DNA of 64,000 nt from Halocatena marina (GCF_023276375.1 NZ_JALLPK010000001.1:62001-126000); one strand, 5' to 3'. Numbered from the stretch's first letter, positions 1 through 8,978 are shown. Numbers and translations are program-made. The notes: generated by a model from the sequence alone, not told the origin.

Positions 1-2
1 CT

Positions 3-320
3 ATTCTCGTACTCGATGAAGCGACCAGCGATGTCGACACCGAAACCGAGATGCTCATCCAGCGCAGTCTCGACCGGCTCACCGCCGACCGGACGACGTT
101 CGCCATCGCGCATCGCCTCTCGACGATCAAAGACGCCGATCAGATCATTGTCCTCGAAGGTGGCTCCATCGTTGAGCATGGCCCACACGAGGAACTCATC
201 GAAAATGATGGGCTTTATGCGCATCTTTGGGGCGTTCAGGCGGGTGAGATCGACGAACTGCCACAGGAATTCATCGATCGAGCAGCCAACCGACAGGCCC
301 GCACTGGCGCAGACGACTAA
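3..320 (+). CDS. ABC exporter (fused permease/ATPase), C-terminal fragment
   Basis: This is the last part of an ATP-binding domain whose upstream part lies outside the window. The frame is open from the left edge and begins in the Walker B segment ([16 protein letters not shown]). It is followed by the H-loop region ([20 protein letters not shown]) and a C-terminal tail typical of type IV ABC exporters ([18 protein letters not shown]). Such proteins carry lipids, drugs or peptides across the membrane; the substrate cannot be read from this fragment. A creatininase-family gene follows 44 bases downstream on the same strand and may be co-transcribed. The family call is firm; specificity is unknown. 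Confidence 0.9.
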   Translation: MLVLDEATSDVDTETEMLIQRSLDRLTADRTTFAIAHRLSTIKDADQIIVLEGGSIVEHGPHEELIENDGLYAHLWGVQAGEIDELPQEFIDRAANRQARTGADD

Positions 321-364
321 TTCACGCTCGATTCACCGGTTGGGGTGCTCACTCGGTTGGAAAA

Positions 365-1153
365 ATGAACGCACCGATGATTCAAGACGCTGAGATCCGT
401 TTGCCGGATATGCACCTCTCGGAGATCCCGTGGACCGATGTCGCTGCCGAAACAGAATCCGACATGGAGACGGATATGGCGCTTCTTCCCGTTGGATCGA
501 CGGAACAACACGGACCGCACGCGCCGCTCGGGACAGACGCACTCATTGCGTCGGGAATCGCCGCTGTCGGTGCAGACCGCTACGACGGCGATGTGGTCGT
601 TGGGCCGACGATTCCGGTCGGGGTCGCAGAAGAACATCGTCAGTTCACTGGGACACTGTGGGTAACCGAAGAAACGTTCCGTCGGTACGTCCGTGAGACC
701 ATCCAGAGTCTCACACACCACGGTTTCAACCGCGTCGTGGTCGTCAACGGTCATGGTGGAAATGTTGCTGCCCTTCGTGAGTGTTGTGCGACGATCACTC
801 GTCACGACGCTGCCTTTGTGGCGCCATTTACGTGGTTCAACGCAGTTTCAGACGAGATGGGACACGGCGGAGCGCTCGAAACAGCGCTCGTTCGTCACCT
901 CCACCCGGATCTTATTCGTGAAGACAGAGTTGAGGATGCCAGTGCCGGTGCTGTTGACCGATGGGGAGTCTGGCAGTCGGGGACGAATCTCGCGTACGAC
1001 TCTGCCGAGTTCACCGAAAATGGCGTTGTCGGCGATCCGTCCGAAGGAGACGCTGCATACGGTGAAGAGCTGCTTGAGGAAATTACGACGGCTCTCGTCG
1101 ATCTGTTAGAAACCGTTGCTGCGCGCAATCTTACCCAGCCAGAGCACCGGTGA
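365..1153 (+). CDS. Creatininase-family amidohydrolase
   Basis: A 262-residue protein of the creatininase family, metal-dependent amidohydrolases that include creatininase, MftE and the archaeal ArfB deformylase of riboflavin/F420 synthesis. The metal ligands expected for the fold are visible: Glu47 and His49 in GSTEQHG, Asp58 in LGTD, His130 in VNGHGGN, and His167 with Glu172 in HGGALET. Length is normal for the family. The gene starts 44 bases after the ABC exporter and may share its transcript. An ArfB-like role is possible in an F420-making haloarchaeon, but the sequence alone does not separate the subfamilies. ATG at 377 (Met5) is an alternative start. Confidence 0.85.
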   Translation: MNAPMIQDAEIRLPDMHLSEIPWTDVAAETESDMETDMALLPVGSTEQHGPHAPLGTDALIASGIAAVGADRYDGDVVVGPTIPVGVAEEHRQFTGTLWVTEETFRRYVRETIQSLTHHGFNRVVVVNGHGGNVAALRECCATITRHDAAFVAPFTWFNAVSDEMGHGGALETALVRHLHPDLIREDRVEDASAGAVDRWGVWQSGTNLAYDSAEFTENGVVGDPSEGDAAYGEELLEEITTALVDLLETVAARNLTQPEHR

Positions 1154-1441
1154 GTGCTGTATAAAACGCACAACGGAAGGGTCTGCGCTCACGCTCCTGC
1201 TGTGATCGCACGCACAATAAGTGGACGAGAATGTCGAGTGATGAACGCAACCGACAGAGGAATCTCGACTGTCTATAAATTGCTCTTTTCGAAGACGTGT
1301 CTTCAACCCAACTCTTTGACGTATTCGTATCCACGAGTATCGATCCGATCATCGTAGAACCCACCAGTTCGTCTGTACCCCGTGGTATCAGTATTCACAC
1401 GACAGTACCGTGGTTCACTTCACGGCACGTTACAGTCGATG

Positions 1442-1864
1442 CTACTCCTCTGTGTCCTCCTCGTCCTCGTCCTTTTGTTCGATCGAGTCGAGCATACCTC
1501 GGAGCTCTGGAACTGTGCTTGCGAGATCGCCCACTTGTTCGTGAGCGGTTGAGATATCGTCCATGATCTCTTCGAGTTCTTCGATCTTTTCTCGCAGATC
1601 GTCGGCGTCTTCGAAGGCGTCCGCTCGTTCGCCCATCGTATACCACTTTTTGGCGTCTCGGAGGTGTTCTGCGGCATCGCCTGTATCGAGCACGGAATGG
1701 AGGGAATTGAGGACTCCGAGGGTGTTTTCAGCCTCGGCGGTCCAGATATCATCGGCTTCCGGGAGTGCTTCTCGGGCCGTTTCGAGGCTCGACTCTACGT
1801 CGGTGCGGATCTCGTTCGCTGCCTCTCCAAAGAGTTCGTCGTCATCGAGGGCCGTCTGGCTCAT
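1442..1864 (-). CDS. Small acidic helical protein, DUF5790-like
   Basis: A 140-residue, very acidic protein with long amphipathic helices and no membrane segment or catalytic motif. It matches what I remember of the haloarchaeal family DUF5790 (opening SQTALDDDELFGEAANEIR, then a central DAKKWYTMGERADAFEDADD). The function is unknown; the helical, possibly coiled-coil middle suggests a protein-protein role. The open frame runs further upstream to 1969, but that stretch is not acidic and the conserved block starts at the ATG ending at 1864, so I use that start. It converges with the creatininase gene across 288 bases in which I see no gene. Confidence 0.75.
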   Translation of the reverse strand: MSQTALDDDELFGEAANEIRTDVESSLETAREALPEADDIWTAEAENTLGVLNSLHSVLDTGDAAEHLRDAKKWYTMGERADAFEDADDLREKIEELEEIMDDISTAHEQVGDLASTVPELRGMLDSIEQKDEDEEDTEE

Positions 1865-2004
1865 GGCGTGTGATTCTTCGTCATGGGGTATAAATACCCG
1901 CCCAAAACTGAAAGTGAAATCTGCACCGCGCGTCGGTCGAACCTCCTCATTCGCACGTGACACACCCAACTGTGCTCATCTCAGATCCTCCCCGTTCACT
2001 ACCA

Positions 2005-2340
2005 CTACTCACCGACGATATCGACGACGCGCATGAGAGGGTAGCCGTCTTCCATCGCCATCTCGGCATGGACAATGCAGTCTTCGTACTCGATCCGCAT
2101 GACAACATCCATGTACTCTCCTGTGAGTTCGGTGTACCCCCGTGTTGTTTCGAGCTCGTCGGTGTGGATATCGACTGAAACTTCCTCACAGTACGGCTGG
2201 TTCTCGATTGTCTCCTCAATAGCAGTTTCGAGACTCGCGGCACTCTTCGGACTGACTGGAGCACCGGCGAACTGATGATACAGTGCACCGAATTTCACTC
2301 CTGCTTCGAAACAGGCCGTTTCGCGGTCTGTCGGGTCCAT
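2005..2340 (-). CDS. mptD: Archaeal dihydroneopterin aldolase
   Basis: A 111-residue protein of the archaeal dihydroneopterin aldolase family (formerly DUF381). In archaea MptD converts 7,8-dihydroneopterin to 6-hydroxymethyl-7,8-dihydropterin plus glycolaldehyde in pterin/folate-type cofactor synthesis; the cytosolic enzyme is unrelated to bacterial FolB. Visible signatures are the N-terminal ACFEAGVKFGALYHQFAG block and the Glu-rich C-terminal half ending MEDGYPLMRVVDIVGE. The open frame allows a start at 2364, but the family begins at the MDPTDRE methionine ending at 2340. It is divergent from the aIF2-beta gene. Confidence 0.85.
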   Translation of the reverse strand: MDPTDRETACFEAGVKFGALYHQFAGAPVSPKSAASLETAIEETIENQPYCEEVSVDIHTDELETTRGYTELTGEYMDVVMRIEYEDCIVHAEMAMEDGYPLMRVVDIVGE

Positions 2341-2451
2341 ATCTGTGATATCACGTTCCCGCAATTAAATGCCGCCCGATTCGGCTCAATCCTAGACCAT
2401 GTCGAACCGTATCTCGCAACGGGTTTACGGCTCAAGCCCCAACTATCAGAT

Positions 2452-3069
2452 ATGGATTACGAATCGAGCCTCGATAGAGCCATGGATGCAGTGCCAGATA
2501 TCCAATCGGACGGCAAGCGTCTCGAAGTGCCGGATGCCACGGCACAGAAAGACGGTGCATTCACACGCTTAACGAATCTTGAGGATATTGCTGATACTAT
2601 CTCCCGAACCCCGGACCATCTCCACCGATTTATCCAGCGTGATCTCGGAACGAACGGAAAGCTCACAGACGGTGTCGGGCGGTACAACGGGACGTTCTCC
2701 GGTACGGATTTCGATGCGGCCACCGATGCGTACGTCGAAGCGTACGTCCTCTGTGCGGAGTGTGGACTGCCCGATACTCGACTCGTGACTGAAGACGGAA
2801 CACCGATGCTCAGGTGTGATGCTTGTGGTGCGTTCCGTCCCGTCTCAAAGCGCCGCCGCGGCACCCAACAGACCAAACAGCGTGATGCGATCGAAGAGGG
2901 TCAAACCTACACGCTCGAAATCGTCAGTACGGGCCGCAAGGGCGACGGTGTTGCCGAACGGGGTGGATATACGGTTTTCGTCCCCGGTGCGGCGGAGGGC
3001 GACGTCGTTGAGGCATACATCGAAAACGTCTCTGGCTCGCTGGCGTTTGCTCGGCTCGTGACAAACTAA
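2452..3069 (+). CDS. Translation initiation factor aIF2 subunit beta with TRAM domain
   Basis: A 205-residue aIF2-beta. This subunit of the archaeal aIF2 heterotrimer helps deliver initiator tRNA to the small ribosomal subunit. The order is: N-terminal helix (1-20) that contacts the gamma subunit, central alpha-beta domain (about 35-95), a four-cysteine zinc ribbon (C101, C104, C122, C125), then a TRAM RNA-binding domain (about 148-205, with GRKGDGVAERGGYTVFVPGA). The TRAM fusion is a haloarchaeal trait as I recall it. The frame is open from 2275, but the conserved start is the ATG at 2452; the upstream stretch overlaps mptD's promoter region. Confidence 0.93.
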   Translation: MDYESSLDRAMDAVPDIQSDGKRLEVPDATAQKDGAFTRLTNLEDIADTISRTPDHLHRFIQRDLGTNGKLTDGVGRYNGTFSGTDFDAATDAYVEAYVLCAECGLPDTRLVTEDGTPMLRCDACGAFRPVSKRRRGTQQTKQRDAIEEGQTYTLEIVSTGRKGDGVAERGGYTVFVPGAAEGDVVEAYIENVSGSLAFARLVTN

Positions 3070-3269
3070 TCCAACGCAGTGCTCTCTTCCGTTCGCTGTT
3101 CTTGCTATCTTCAGCGGATATCTTCTGTGCGAACTCTCACCTCAGTAGATACATCTAGATGATCTTGTGCGTTCTCCTACTGCGTTTGACATCATCATAC
3201 GACCCAAATGGTCTGGAGCTTTGTCCAAACCGCACGATTATTACTCCCCTCGCTCTTTTCGACTCGTGA

Positions 3270-4025
3270 ATGGTCACGTCGGTGCTGCTCACAGGTGCCG
3301 CAGGTCGCGTTGGAAGCGCTATCCTCGGCGGACTCGGTCAAGACTATGATTGGCGGTTGATAGATCGCGAGCCACCGACAGGTAAAGACAACCATCAGTC
3401 TGATCACGAGTACGTTGTCGCCGATATCACCGACAAGGATGCCATCCGCGAGGCGATGGAAGACGTCGATGTCGTCATTCACCTCGCTGGTGATCCACGT
3501 CCTGAGGCAGGATGGGATAGTGTCATCACGAACAACATCGACGGGACTCACACTGTTTTCGAGGCAGCCATCGATGCTGGGGTTGAGAAGGTTATCTTTG
3601 CGTCCTCGAATCACGTTGTTGGCCACTACGAAACCGAGCGCAAGCCCGATATATACCGCACGAGCAGCGATTTCCAACTCGATGGAACAGAACTCCCTCG
3701 GCCATCGAATCGATACGGCATTAGCAAAGCCACCGGTGAGATCATCGGACGGTTCTTCCACGATGAGTACGATATCGGCGTTGTCTGTCTCCGCATCGGC
3801 AATCTCACAAAGGATCATCCACCAATCGATTACGAGCGCGGGCAGGCAATGTGGCTCTCTTATCGGGACTGTGCCCACTTGTTCGACTGTTGTATTACCT
3901 CCGATGTCGATTACGAAATCATCTACGGCATCTCGGACAACGACCGAAAGTACTACTCGATCGACCGTGCTCACGAGGTGCTTGGCTACGATCCGCAGGA
4001 CAACTCCGCTGATTACACCGATTGA
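3270..4025 (+). CDS. azf: NAD-dependent glucose-6-phosphate dehydrogenase, Azf type
   Basis: A 251-residue extended short-chain dehydrogenase/epimerase. It closely resembles the haloarchaeal Azf enzyme as I remember it, which oxidises glucose 6-phosphate with NAD+ as first step of the oxidative pentose phosphate pathway and is unrelated to the bacterial Zwf enzyme. Visible are the nucleotide-binding glycine motif TGAAGRVG (8-15), the GDPRPEAGWDSV segment, the catalytic Tyr149-x3-Lys153 (YGISK) and the C-terminal ISDNDRKYYSIDRA block. The ATG at 3270 fits the family length. The opposite strand carries a 300-residue open frame across the same DNA that has no family features. Confidence 0.9.
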   Translation: MVTSVLLTGAAGRVGSAILGGLGQDYDWRLIDREPPTGKDNHQSDHEYVVADITDKDAIREAMEDVDVVIHLAGDPRPEAGWDSVITNNIDGTHTVFEAAIDAGVEKVIFASSNHVVGHYETERKPDIYRTSSDFQLDGTELPRPSNRYGISKATGEIIGRFFHDEYDIGVVCLRIGNLTKDHPPIDYERGQAMWLSYRDCAHLFDCCITSDVDYEIIYGISDNDRKYYSIDRAHEVLGYDPQDNSADYTD

Positions 4026-4166
4026 ATCACTTTGCTGAGTGTTGCTATCCACTGATCGAACAGCACGACACTCGGTAGCGCTCTTTGTGTGAAACAATCC
4101 ATTTCGTGCTCGGTCGTTTTGCGACCGTTTGAGAAGCTGCCCTGATTGGTTCGCCGAGTGACGCTG

Positions 4167-4589
4167 TCAAGCTGATTCGGGTGGCTCATCCTGAAACGCG
4201 ATGACGGCATCGCGGAACGTATCAGGAATACGGGTCGGTGTTCCGGTATCATCGACTGCAACGTGGGTCACGTGACCTTCGACGAGCACAGTGTCGTCCA
4301 TCGAGCGCCTCGCCTGATAGTCGAACGTTATGCTGGAGTGGCCGATTGATTCAACGCGGAGTGAATTGACGATCACATTTTCGAAGAACGCTGGTGAGCG
4401 ATAATCGAGATCGACGTGTGCGACGTGAATATCCCACTCGTTCTCGATCAGCGTTGTGTAGTCATAGCCAATCTCCCGCAGAAATGCGGACGTTGCTTCG
4501 TCTTGGTAGGTGACGTACTCGCCGTAGAACACGACACCTTGCTGGTCAGTCTCGGCGAATCGAACGCGATTCTCATACACCTCGTGCAT
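4167..4589 (-). CDS. Acyl-CoA thioesterase, 4HBT hotdog fold
   Basis: A 140-residue hotdog-fold thioesterase of the 4-hydroxybenzoyl-CoA thioesterase type, hydrolysing acyl-CoA to free acid and CoA in the cytosol. The signature RFAETDQQGVVFYGEY holds the usual catalytic Asp (D15), followed by the central helix and the LDYRSPAFF strand. The substrate is unknown. The ATG ending at 4589 is preferred; a TTG six bases upstream would add two residues. The gene converges on azf and lies 63 bases downstream of the DUF309 gene on the same strand, so the two may be co-transcribed. Confidence 0.88.
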   Translation of the reverse strand: MHEVYENRVRFAETDQQGVVFYGEYVTYQDEATSAFLREIGYDYTTLIENEWDIHVAHVDLDYRSPAFFENVIVNSLRVESIGHSSITFDYQARRSMDDTVLVEGHVTHVAVDDTGTPTRIPDTFRDAVIAFQDEPPESA

Positions 4590-4652
4590 TGACAACAGAT
4601 CAGCGTGCCGCGGTCTTTAACGCAGCTAAAAATATTGTGACAGTGCCTCGAA

Positions 4653-5312
4653 CTAGTTGTCCGAATCCGTTTCGAATAGTCCCTCGACATCTGATTCTTT
4701 GTGATTGCGGCGTCCAATGTGTTCTGATAACCGTTGGCGAACAATTCCACGCTCTCCACGCACGAAGTCGATTAGCAACGTGACGAACGGGCTTGTTACC
4801 TTTTCTGCTGCGAGATCGGCTGTCGCGTACTCGATTGCTCGTTCGATCTGATCCTCATTGTAGTCGTATTCTGCTGCGAGGACGCGTGCGGCGATCGCCA
4901 CCGACTCGAATGGGAGTTCATCGACGATGACCGGCTCACCGTCCAGTACTATCCGGATCGGTCGTCGACGCTCGATGACCTCTGGATCACGACCGAGAAC
5001 GACGAGATAATCACGAATGGATTCGAGTGCAACGCCGTGACGGGCCGCACCGAGATCGGCTAGATATCTGTGCGCACTCGTTGCGAGTCCTGTGGTGCCC
5101 GCCCAGTTTCGTTGATCAGCATGGTAGACGGCAGCGGTGAACTGAATCAAGCCCTGTAGAAGATCACGATCGGGCCCGTCGTCCATCTCAAGCCACAGTT
5201 CTTCCCACGCATCGTGTGCAGCGTGGTACTCACCGGCGTTGTAGATTGCAGCGCCCGCTCGGAGATGTGCGGCCAGATCCATCTCCGCTGTCTCTCTCCC
5301 AGTCTTGTCCAT
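4653..5312 (-). CDS. DUF309-domain protein
   Basis: A 219-residue protein with a DUF309 helical domain in its N-terminal half. The diagnostic block is the AAHDAWEELWLE helix pair followed by DLLQGLIQFTAAVYHA. The C-terminal half (from about 120) is a less conserved helical region. No enzymatic role is established for the family that I know of. I use the ATG ending at 5312; an internal Met (MDLAAHLR, ending 5282) is also possible, and the open frame extends to 5411 into the divergent promoter of the MaoC gene. Followed downstream by a thioesterase gene. Confidence 0.8.
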   Translation of the reverse strand: MDKTGRETAEMDLAAHLRAGAAIYNAGEYHAAHDAWEELWLEMDDGPDRDLLQGLIQFTAAVYHADQRNWAGTTGLATSAHRYLADLGAARHGVALESIRDYLVVLGRDPEVIERRRPIRIVLDGEPVIVDELPFESVAIAARVLAAEYDYNEDQIERAIEYATADLAAEKVTSPFVTLLIDFVRGERGIVRQRLSEHIGRRNHKESDVEGLFETDSDN

Positions 5313-5409
5313 ATGATCTGTTCTTCCCGAGTGGTCAAAACGCCGGCGGCAACCGTACTGTGGACCCGTAGTCAGCAGTGTTATCCCTTCTGTCCACACA
5401 CTGTTGATC

Positions 5410-5871
5410 ATGCCTCTGGAGTTCTATGAGGACCTTTCGATTGGTGATACGCGAGAGTTCGGTGGATATACGGTCGAAAAAGAGGAACTCGTTTCGTTCG
5501 CCGAGCAGTACGATCCGCAACCGTTCCACGTAGACGAAGACGCTGCAGAGCAGTCGATGTTCGGTGGACTCATTGCCAGTGGCTGGCACACCGCTGCGGT
5601 CACGATGCGTATGCTCGTCGAAAATGTCATCCGCGATTCGAGTGCAACAGGTGCAATCGGAGTCGATGATCTGCGTTGGAGACAGCCCGTCCGTCCCGAT
5701 GATACGCTCTCTGTGAAGACCGAAGTGGTAGATAAAGAACCGTGGGACGATAATCTCGGACTCGTTCACTCCCGCACCACCGTCTACAATCAGGACGAGA
5801 CTGAGGTCATGTCTATGATTGGATTAGTGCTCTATCAAATGCGAGACAGCAGTTCTGCACCCGAAAACTGA
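5410..5871 (+). CDS. MaoC-family (R)-enoyl-CoA hydratase-like protein
   Basis: A 153-residue single hotdog-domain protein of the MaoC dehydratase family. These enzymes hydrate or dehydrate (R)-3-hydroxyacyl-CoA, linking fatty-acid turnover to polyhydroxyalkanoate or related pathways. The hydratase signature is intact: QYDPQPFHVDEDAA carries Asp35 and His40, followed by GGLIASGWHTAA. The start is the ATG at 5410; a TTG six bases upstream is not needed. It is divergent from the DUF309 gene with 97 bases between them, which must hold both promoters. Confidence 0.88.
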   Translation: MPLEFYEDLSIGDTREFGGYTVEKEELVSFAEQYDPQPFHVDEDAAEQSMFGGLIASGWHTAAVTMRMLVENVIRDSSATGAIGVDDLRWRQPVRPDDTLSVKTEVVDKEPWDDNLGLVHSRTTVYNQDETEVMSMIGLVLYQMRDSSSAPEN

Positions 5872-6005
5872 GTAGGGAATGTTCAGCGGCTCTAAAGCGC
5901 AATCGTGTAGTTCGGCGACCATCGGTAACAATTATTGATGTCTGTTTGAACTGTTTTGGAACATACCCGGCAAACTAAAGAGGGATGGTCGAAAAAGGAA
6001 ACTGA

Positions 6006-6080
6006 GGGCCCTTAGCTTAGCCTGGTCAAAGCGATCCGCTCATAACGGATTGATCGCTGGTTCAAATCCGGCAGGGCCCA
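6006..6080 (+). tRNA. tRNA with CAU anticodon (elongator Met or Ile2)
   Basis: A complete 75-nt cloverleaf without intron. The 7-bp acceptor stem pairs 6006-6012 with 6073-6079; the D stem pairs 6015-6018 with 6029-6032; the anticodon stem pairs 6034-6038 with 6046-6050; the T stem pairs 6056-6060 with 6068-6072. The anticodon CAU is at 6041-6043 and the discriminator A at 6080; the terminal CCA is not encoded as a full tail. A CAU anticodon can belong to elongator Met or to the Ile tRNA whose C34 is modified to agmatidine in archaea. The G1-C72 start with GGGCCC argues mildly for Ile2, but I cannot settle it. Confidence 0.95.
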
Positions 6081-6314
6081 TGAAAACAGCGGTCAAAGTG
6101 ACCGGACATCAACTGTATACCCACGACAGAACTCACGGTGCAGTCGAGACGAAACGCGAACGACAACAAAAATACAAAAACACTCAATCGTACGAGCGCT
6201 CGTATTCGATTGCAATCAGTTGCCTACGCCCGAACATATCGGGTTCGCGGCTGATTGTCATCGACAAAGTAGACGGCTATTTTGACTCGGCCGTCAACGA
6301 TGTGCTCATACGGT

Positions 6315-7049
6315 ATGAGTCCAAAACGAGACCGAATGAGCCGACGACGAGGTCCACGAGGACGGGGACGCGAACGAAGGCGTGAAAGCACGAATGACCG
6401 CAGTCAGCGAGTATTGCAGGTTGCACTCATCGCTGCAGGCATCCTCTTTCTCCTGGTTGGAGCTATCATCACCGCCGGAGGAGGGGGAGCACTAGATCTA
6501 TTTGGCGCATCCCAATCAGATGAGACTAACAGCGACACTGATGAGCCTGCAACGAGCGGAAACCAGCAATCATCAACGTCGGAACCGACTTCGTCGGAGA
6601 CTGACACACCGACGCCGACAGCGACGCCGACCACGACGCCAACGGCAACACCAACAACGACCACGACAGCGACGCCAACGGCAACACCAACAACAACGGC
6701 GACGCCAACATCGACAGCGACGAGGACAGCAGCATCCGGTGGTCTGCGGATCACAGAAAAGACCGATGAGAACGGAAACGGCTACGTTTCCGACTTCAAT
6801 CTTGAGGTCAACGCGGACACCAGTTCCGCGAACAAACCGTACTTCATTGTCAAGATCAATGGCGAGGTGTACGGCTATTCCAATGAACTCAGGAACACTG
6901 CCAATGGTGTCTTCACGATCACTCTCGACGGATCGAAGTTCGAAAAGTATGGTCGCGGACCGCTTCAAGTGTCCGTCGAACTCGCAGAAAAGGATACGGA
7001 TGGAACAATCAACTCGTGGACTACGACCGTGAACTACGAGCCGGAGTAA
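6315..7049 (+). CDS. Membrane-anchored surface protein with Thr/Pro stalk
   Basis: About 244 residues. A basic N-terminus (MSPKRDRMSRRRG) is followed by one membrane helix (about residues 34-55, VALIAAGILFLLVGAIITAG). Then come an acidic Ser/Thr region, a long Thr/Pro/Ala stalk (TPTPTATPTTTPTATP and similar), and a C-terminal beta-rich domain of about 95 residues (from GGLRITEKTDENGNG). The positive-inside rule places the C-terminal domain outside the cell; the stalk resembles O-glycosylated haloarchaeal surface proteins. Function unknown. The open frame reaches back to 6282, but the Met at 6315 gives a sensible basic N-terminus. It lies 234 bases after the tRNA. Confidence 0.7.
   Translation: MSPKRDRMSRRRGPRGRGRERRRESTNDRSQRVLQVALIAAGILFLLVGAIITAGGGGALDLFGASQSDETNSDTDEPATSGNQQSSTSEPTSSETDTPTPTATPTTTPTATPTTTTTATPTATPTTTATPTSTATRTAASGGLRITEKTDENGNGYVSDFNLEVNADTSSANKPYFIVKINGEVYGYSNELRNTANGVFTITLDGSKFEKYGRGPLQVSVELAEKDTDGTINSWTTTVNYEPE
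6601..6735 (+). repeat. Low-complexity ACN/CCN repeat encoding the Thr/Pro stalk
   Basis: Imperfect short repeats of ACG/ACA/CCG/CCA/GCG codons encode the Thr-Pro-Ala stalk of the surface protein. A 25-base identical stretch occurs twice, at 6634-6658 and 6670-6694, so copy number may vary by slippage or recombination without breaking the frame. Confidence 0.85.
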
Positions 7050-7300
7050 GCATATCACATCACAATGAATGAGAAATAATTCCACGACCGTGTCACCTCA
7101 CTCATTTGATTGTTCGATTCATCCGATCATTTAATTCCCTCGTCCTCGGCCTCCGTCGAAATCCCGAGTTACATTCTACATTAAACCAGCGAAGAAGACT
7201 AAGAAATATAAACAATTGTTGATTTGTGTTGATTTGGTATCGATGCTATTGGACGCGACGGTAGCGCTATATACATCCAATACTAACACGGTAAATAAGG

Positions 7301-7858
7301 ATGTTCGACCGGATTCGAGAGGACATAGAGACCGCATTTGCGAGAGACCCGGCAGCCAAGAGCGTTCCCGAGGTTCTCCTCTGCTATCCTGGGCTGCACG
7401 CGATCTGGCTCTACCGTATTGCGCACGCTCTTTGGGAAGAGGACTTCTTGCTCGCCGGACGATTCCTCTCACACGTGGCGCGATTTCTCACCGGCGTCGA
7501 GATCCACCCTGGTGCCGAGATCGGCGACCGATTTTTCATCGATCACGGTGCTGGCGTCGTGATCGGTGAAACAGCAGAGATCGGCGACGACGTAATGTTA
7601 TATCATGGTGTCACGCTGGGTGGTGATTCTATCGAACCAGAGAAACGCCATCCGACGCTCAAAGACGACGTGACTATCGGCGCGAATGCGACGCTTCTCG
7701 GACCGATCACGATCGGGCGGAAATCAAGTGTCGGATCTGGATCGGTCGTCCTCGAATCCGTTCCCCCGAACTGCACCGTCGTCGGTGTCCCCGCAGAACT
7801 CGTCGGCGATTGTGGAACAGACTACCTCGCAGAAGTGAGAGAGGATTTCGGGGAGTAA
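7301..7858 (+). CDS. cysE: Serine O-acetyltransferase
   Basis: A 185-residue left-handed beta-helix acetyltransferase. CysE transfers acetyl from acetyl-CoA to L-serine, giving O-acetylserine for cysteine synthesis. The N-terminal helical part (1-60) precedes hexapeptide repeats from about residue 66. The catalytic Asp81-His82 pair ([11 protein letters not shown]) and the YHGVTLGG loop with His102 are present, and the C-terminal PAELVG coil is normal. It is at the short end of the family, lacking the longer N-terminal domain of the enterobacterial enzyme. No cysteine synthase gene is next to it; both neighbours appear unrelated. Confidence 0.92.
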   Translation: MFDRIREDIETAFARDPAAKSVPEVLLCYPGLHAIWLYRIAHALWEEDFLLAGRFLSHVARFLTGVEIHPGAEIGDRFFIDHGAGVVIGETAEIGDDVMLYHGVTLGGDSIEPEKRHPTLKDDVTIGANATLLGPITIGRKSSVGSGSVVLESVPPNCTVVGVPAELVGDCGTDYLAEVREDFGE

Positions 7859-7919
7859 CACTGGCTGATTGTCGGACGGTCTGAGATTATATCCAAACCA
7901 AATCCTGCTCTGAGGCAGT

Positions 7920-8978
7920 TCAGCGCTCTTGATGTGTTATGACCGTTTCTCTCTCTGGGTTGATTGTCACGAGACGTCCTATCGGAAGCGGTGCGATGGG
8001 TGTTGTGTGTCCCCAGTCGAGACCGAGAACAACAGGGGCATCGGGATTGTATCGTTCGACTTGTTCGGTGATCGCTTTACGAACACGCTCTCGGTAGGCT
8101 TCTCGCGTTTCGAGCGGTGGTTCTTCGAGGAAACTCCGTCCAGGGATACGGCCAACCAGCACGGCTGCAAAGCGCTCGAGCAGTCCCCGTTCACCGAGGC
8201 ACATGAGCGTTGCTGCGACGTCCACTGGGCTCGGGAGATTTTCTGCAGTTTCGATGGCGAGCACCGCACCGTCGAGCTCGTCCGGTGAAGGGAGATACCG
8301 ATCGGTTGCGCAGTGCCACTCCACGATGGTTCGGTTGCCACCCCAGAGACGGCCTGTGACGGACCGATCGCTACCTTCCCACCGCCATCCGGGGTTCGAT
8401 TCGTACGCTGGAGTAAAATCGAGTGCCGCTGGATCGTCCCAATCTGCCGGCTCGTCCGTCCATTCTGGTGCCGGTTCGAACGCGCCAATGACATCCTCGA
8501 AGAACGCCCGTCGACAGTAACGCTCCGTGTACGCTGGCAGTTCGCCGGGAACAGCGAGCTCGTTCATCAACTGCGCACCGTTGTACGAGACAATCCCACA
8601 GTTCCAGAGGACGAGCGAGAGATTTGAGTTGTCACTCATTCCGTAGAATCGTGTTGGGTGTTCACAGAAGACTGTTGAGTCGAGATAGTCGAGTACTTGT
8701 AGCTGATCCCATCCACCGATCGTTGCGAAGATCCCCGTTATCTCGGGATCTTCGAATGCCGAGTGAATGTCCACAGCACGCGCTCGTGGATTGTCGGCGA
8801 GAAACGCATCGCTCTGGCGAGCCGTCGGATACACGATGGGGTTGAGGTCGAACACCGTTCGGAGCCGATCGAGAGCGAGTTCAAGAACGTGAGGTGCATT
8901 CCGTGCTCCGCCACTCGATGGTGCGATAACTGCGACACTATCACCAGGCGTCATGGCAGGAGGTGTGCAGAACGACAT
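7920..8978 (-). CDS. Peptidase S66 family (LD-carboxypeptidase/MccF-like)
   Basis: A 352-residue serine peptidase of family S66, which includes bacterial murein LD-carboxypeptidase and the microcin C self-immunity peptidase MccF. The nucleophile Ser115 lies in YGMSDNSNL, the Glu of the triad in AVLAIETAEN, and the His in LDWGHTTP. The N-terminal PGDSVAVIAPSS strand is typical. Haloarchaea lack murein, so an MccF-like role hydrolysing acyl-sulfamoyl or peptide-nucleotide conjugates, or general dipeptide turnover, is more plausible than cell-wall recycling. That is inference. It stands alone between cysE (convergent) and the phosphate operon. Confidence 0.88.
   Translation of the reverse strand: MSFCTPPAMTPGDSVAVIAPSSGGARNAPHVLELALDRLRTVFDLNPIVYPTARQSDAFLADNPRARAVDIHSAFEDPEITGIFATIGGWDQLQVLDYLDSTVFCEHPTRFYGMSDNSNLSLVLWNCGIVSYNGAQLMNELAVPGELPAYTERYCRRAFFEDVIGAFEPAPEWTDEPADWDDPAALDFTPAYESNPGWRWEGSDRSVTGRLWGGNRTIVEWHCATDRYLPSPDELDGAVLAIETAENLPSPVDVAATLMCLGERGLLERFAAVLVGRIPGRSFLEEPPLETREAYRERVRKAITEQVERYNPDAPVVLGLDWGHTTPIAPLPIGRLVTINPERETVITHQER

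Noticed and set aside
3195..4097. 300-residue minus-strand open frame opposite azf
   Set aside because: It has no family features, and azf on the plus strand matches a known enzyme throughout with catalytic residues.
6006..6315. tRNA as an integration (att) site
   Set aside because: I looked for a second copy of the tRNA 3' end, an integrase or a composition shift nearby and saw none.
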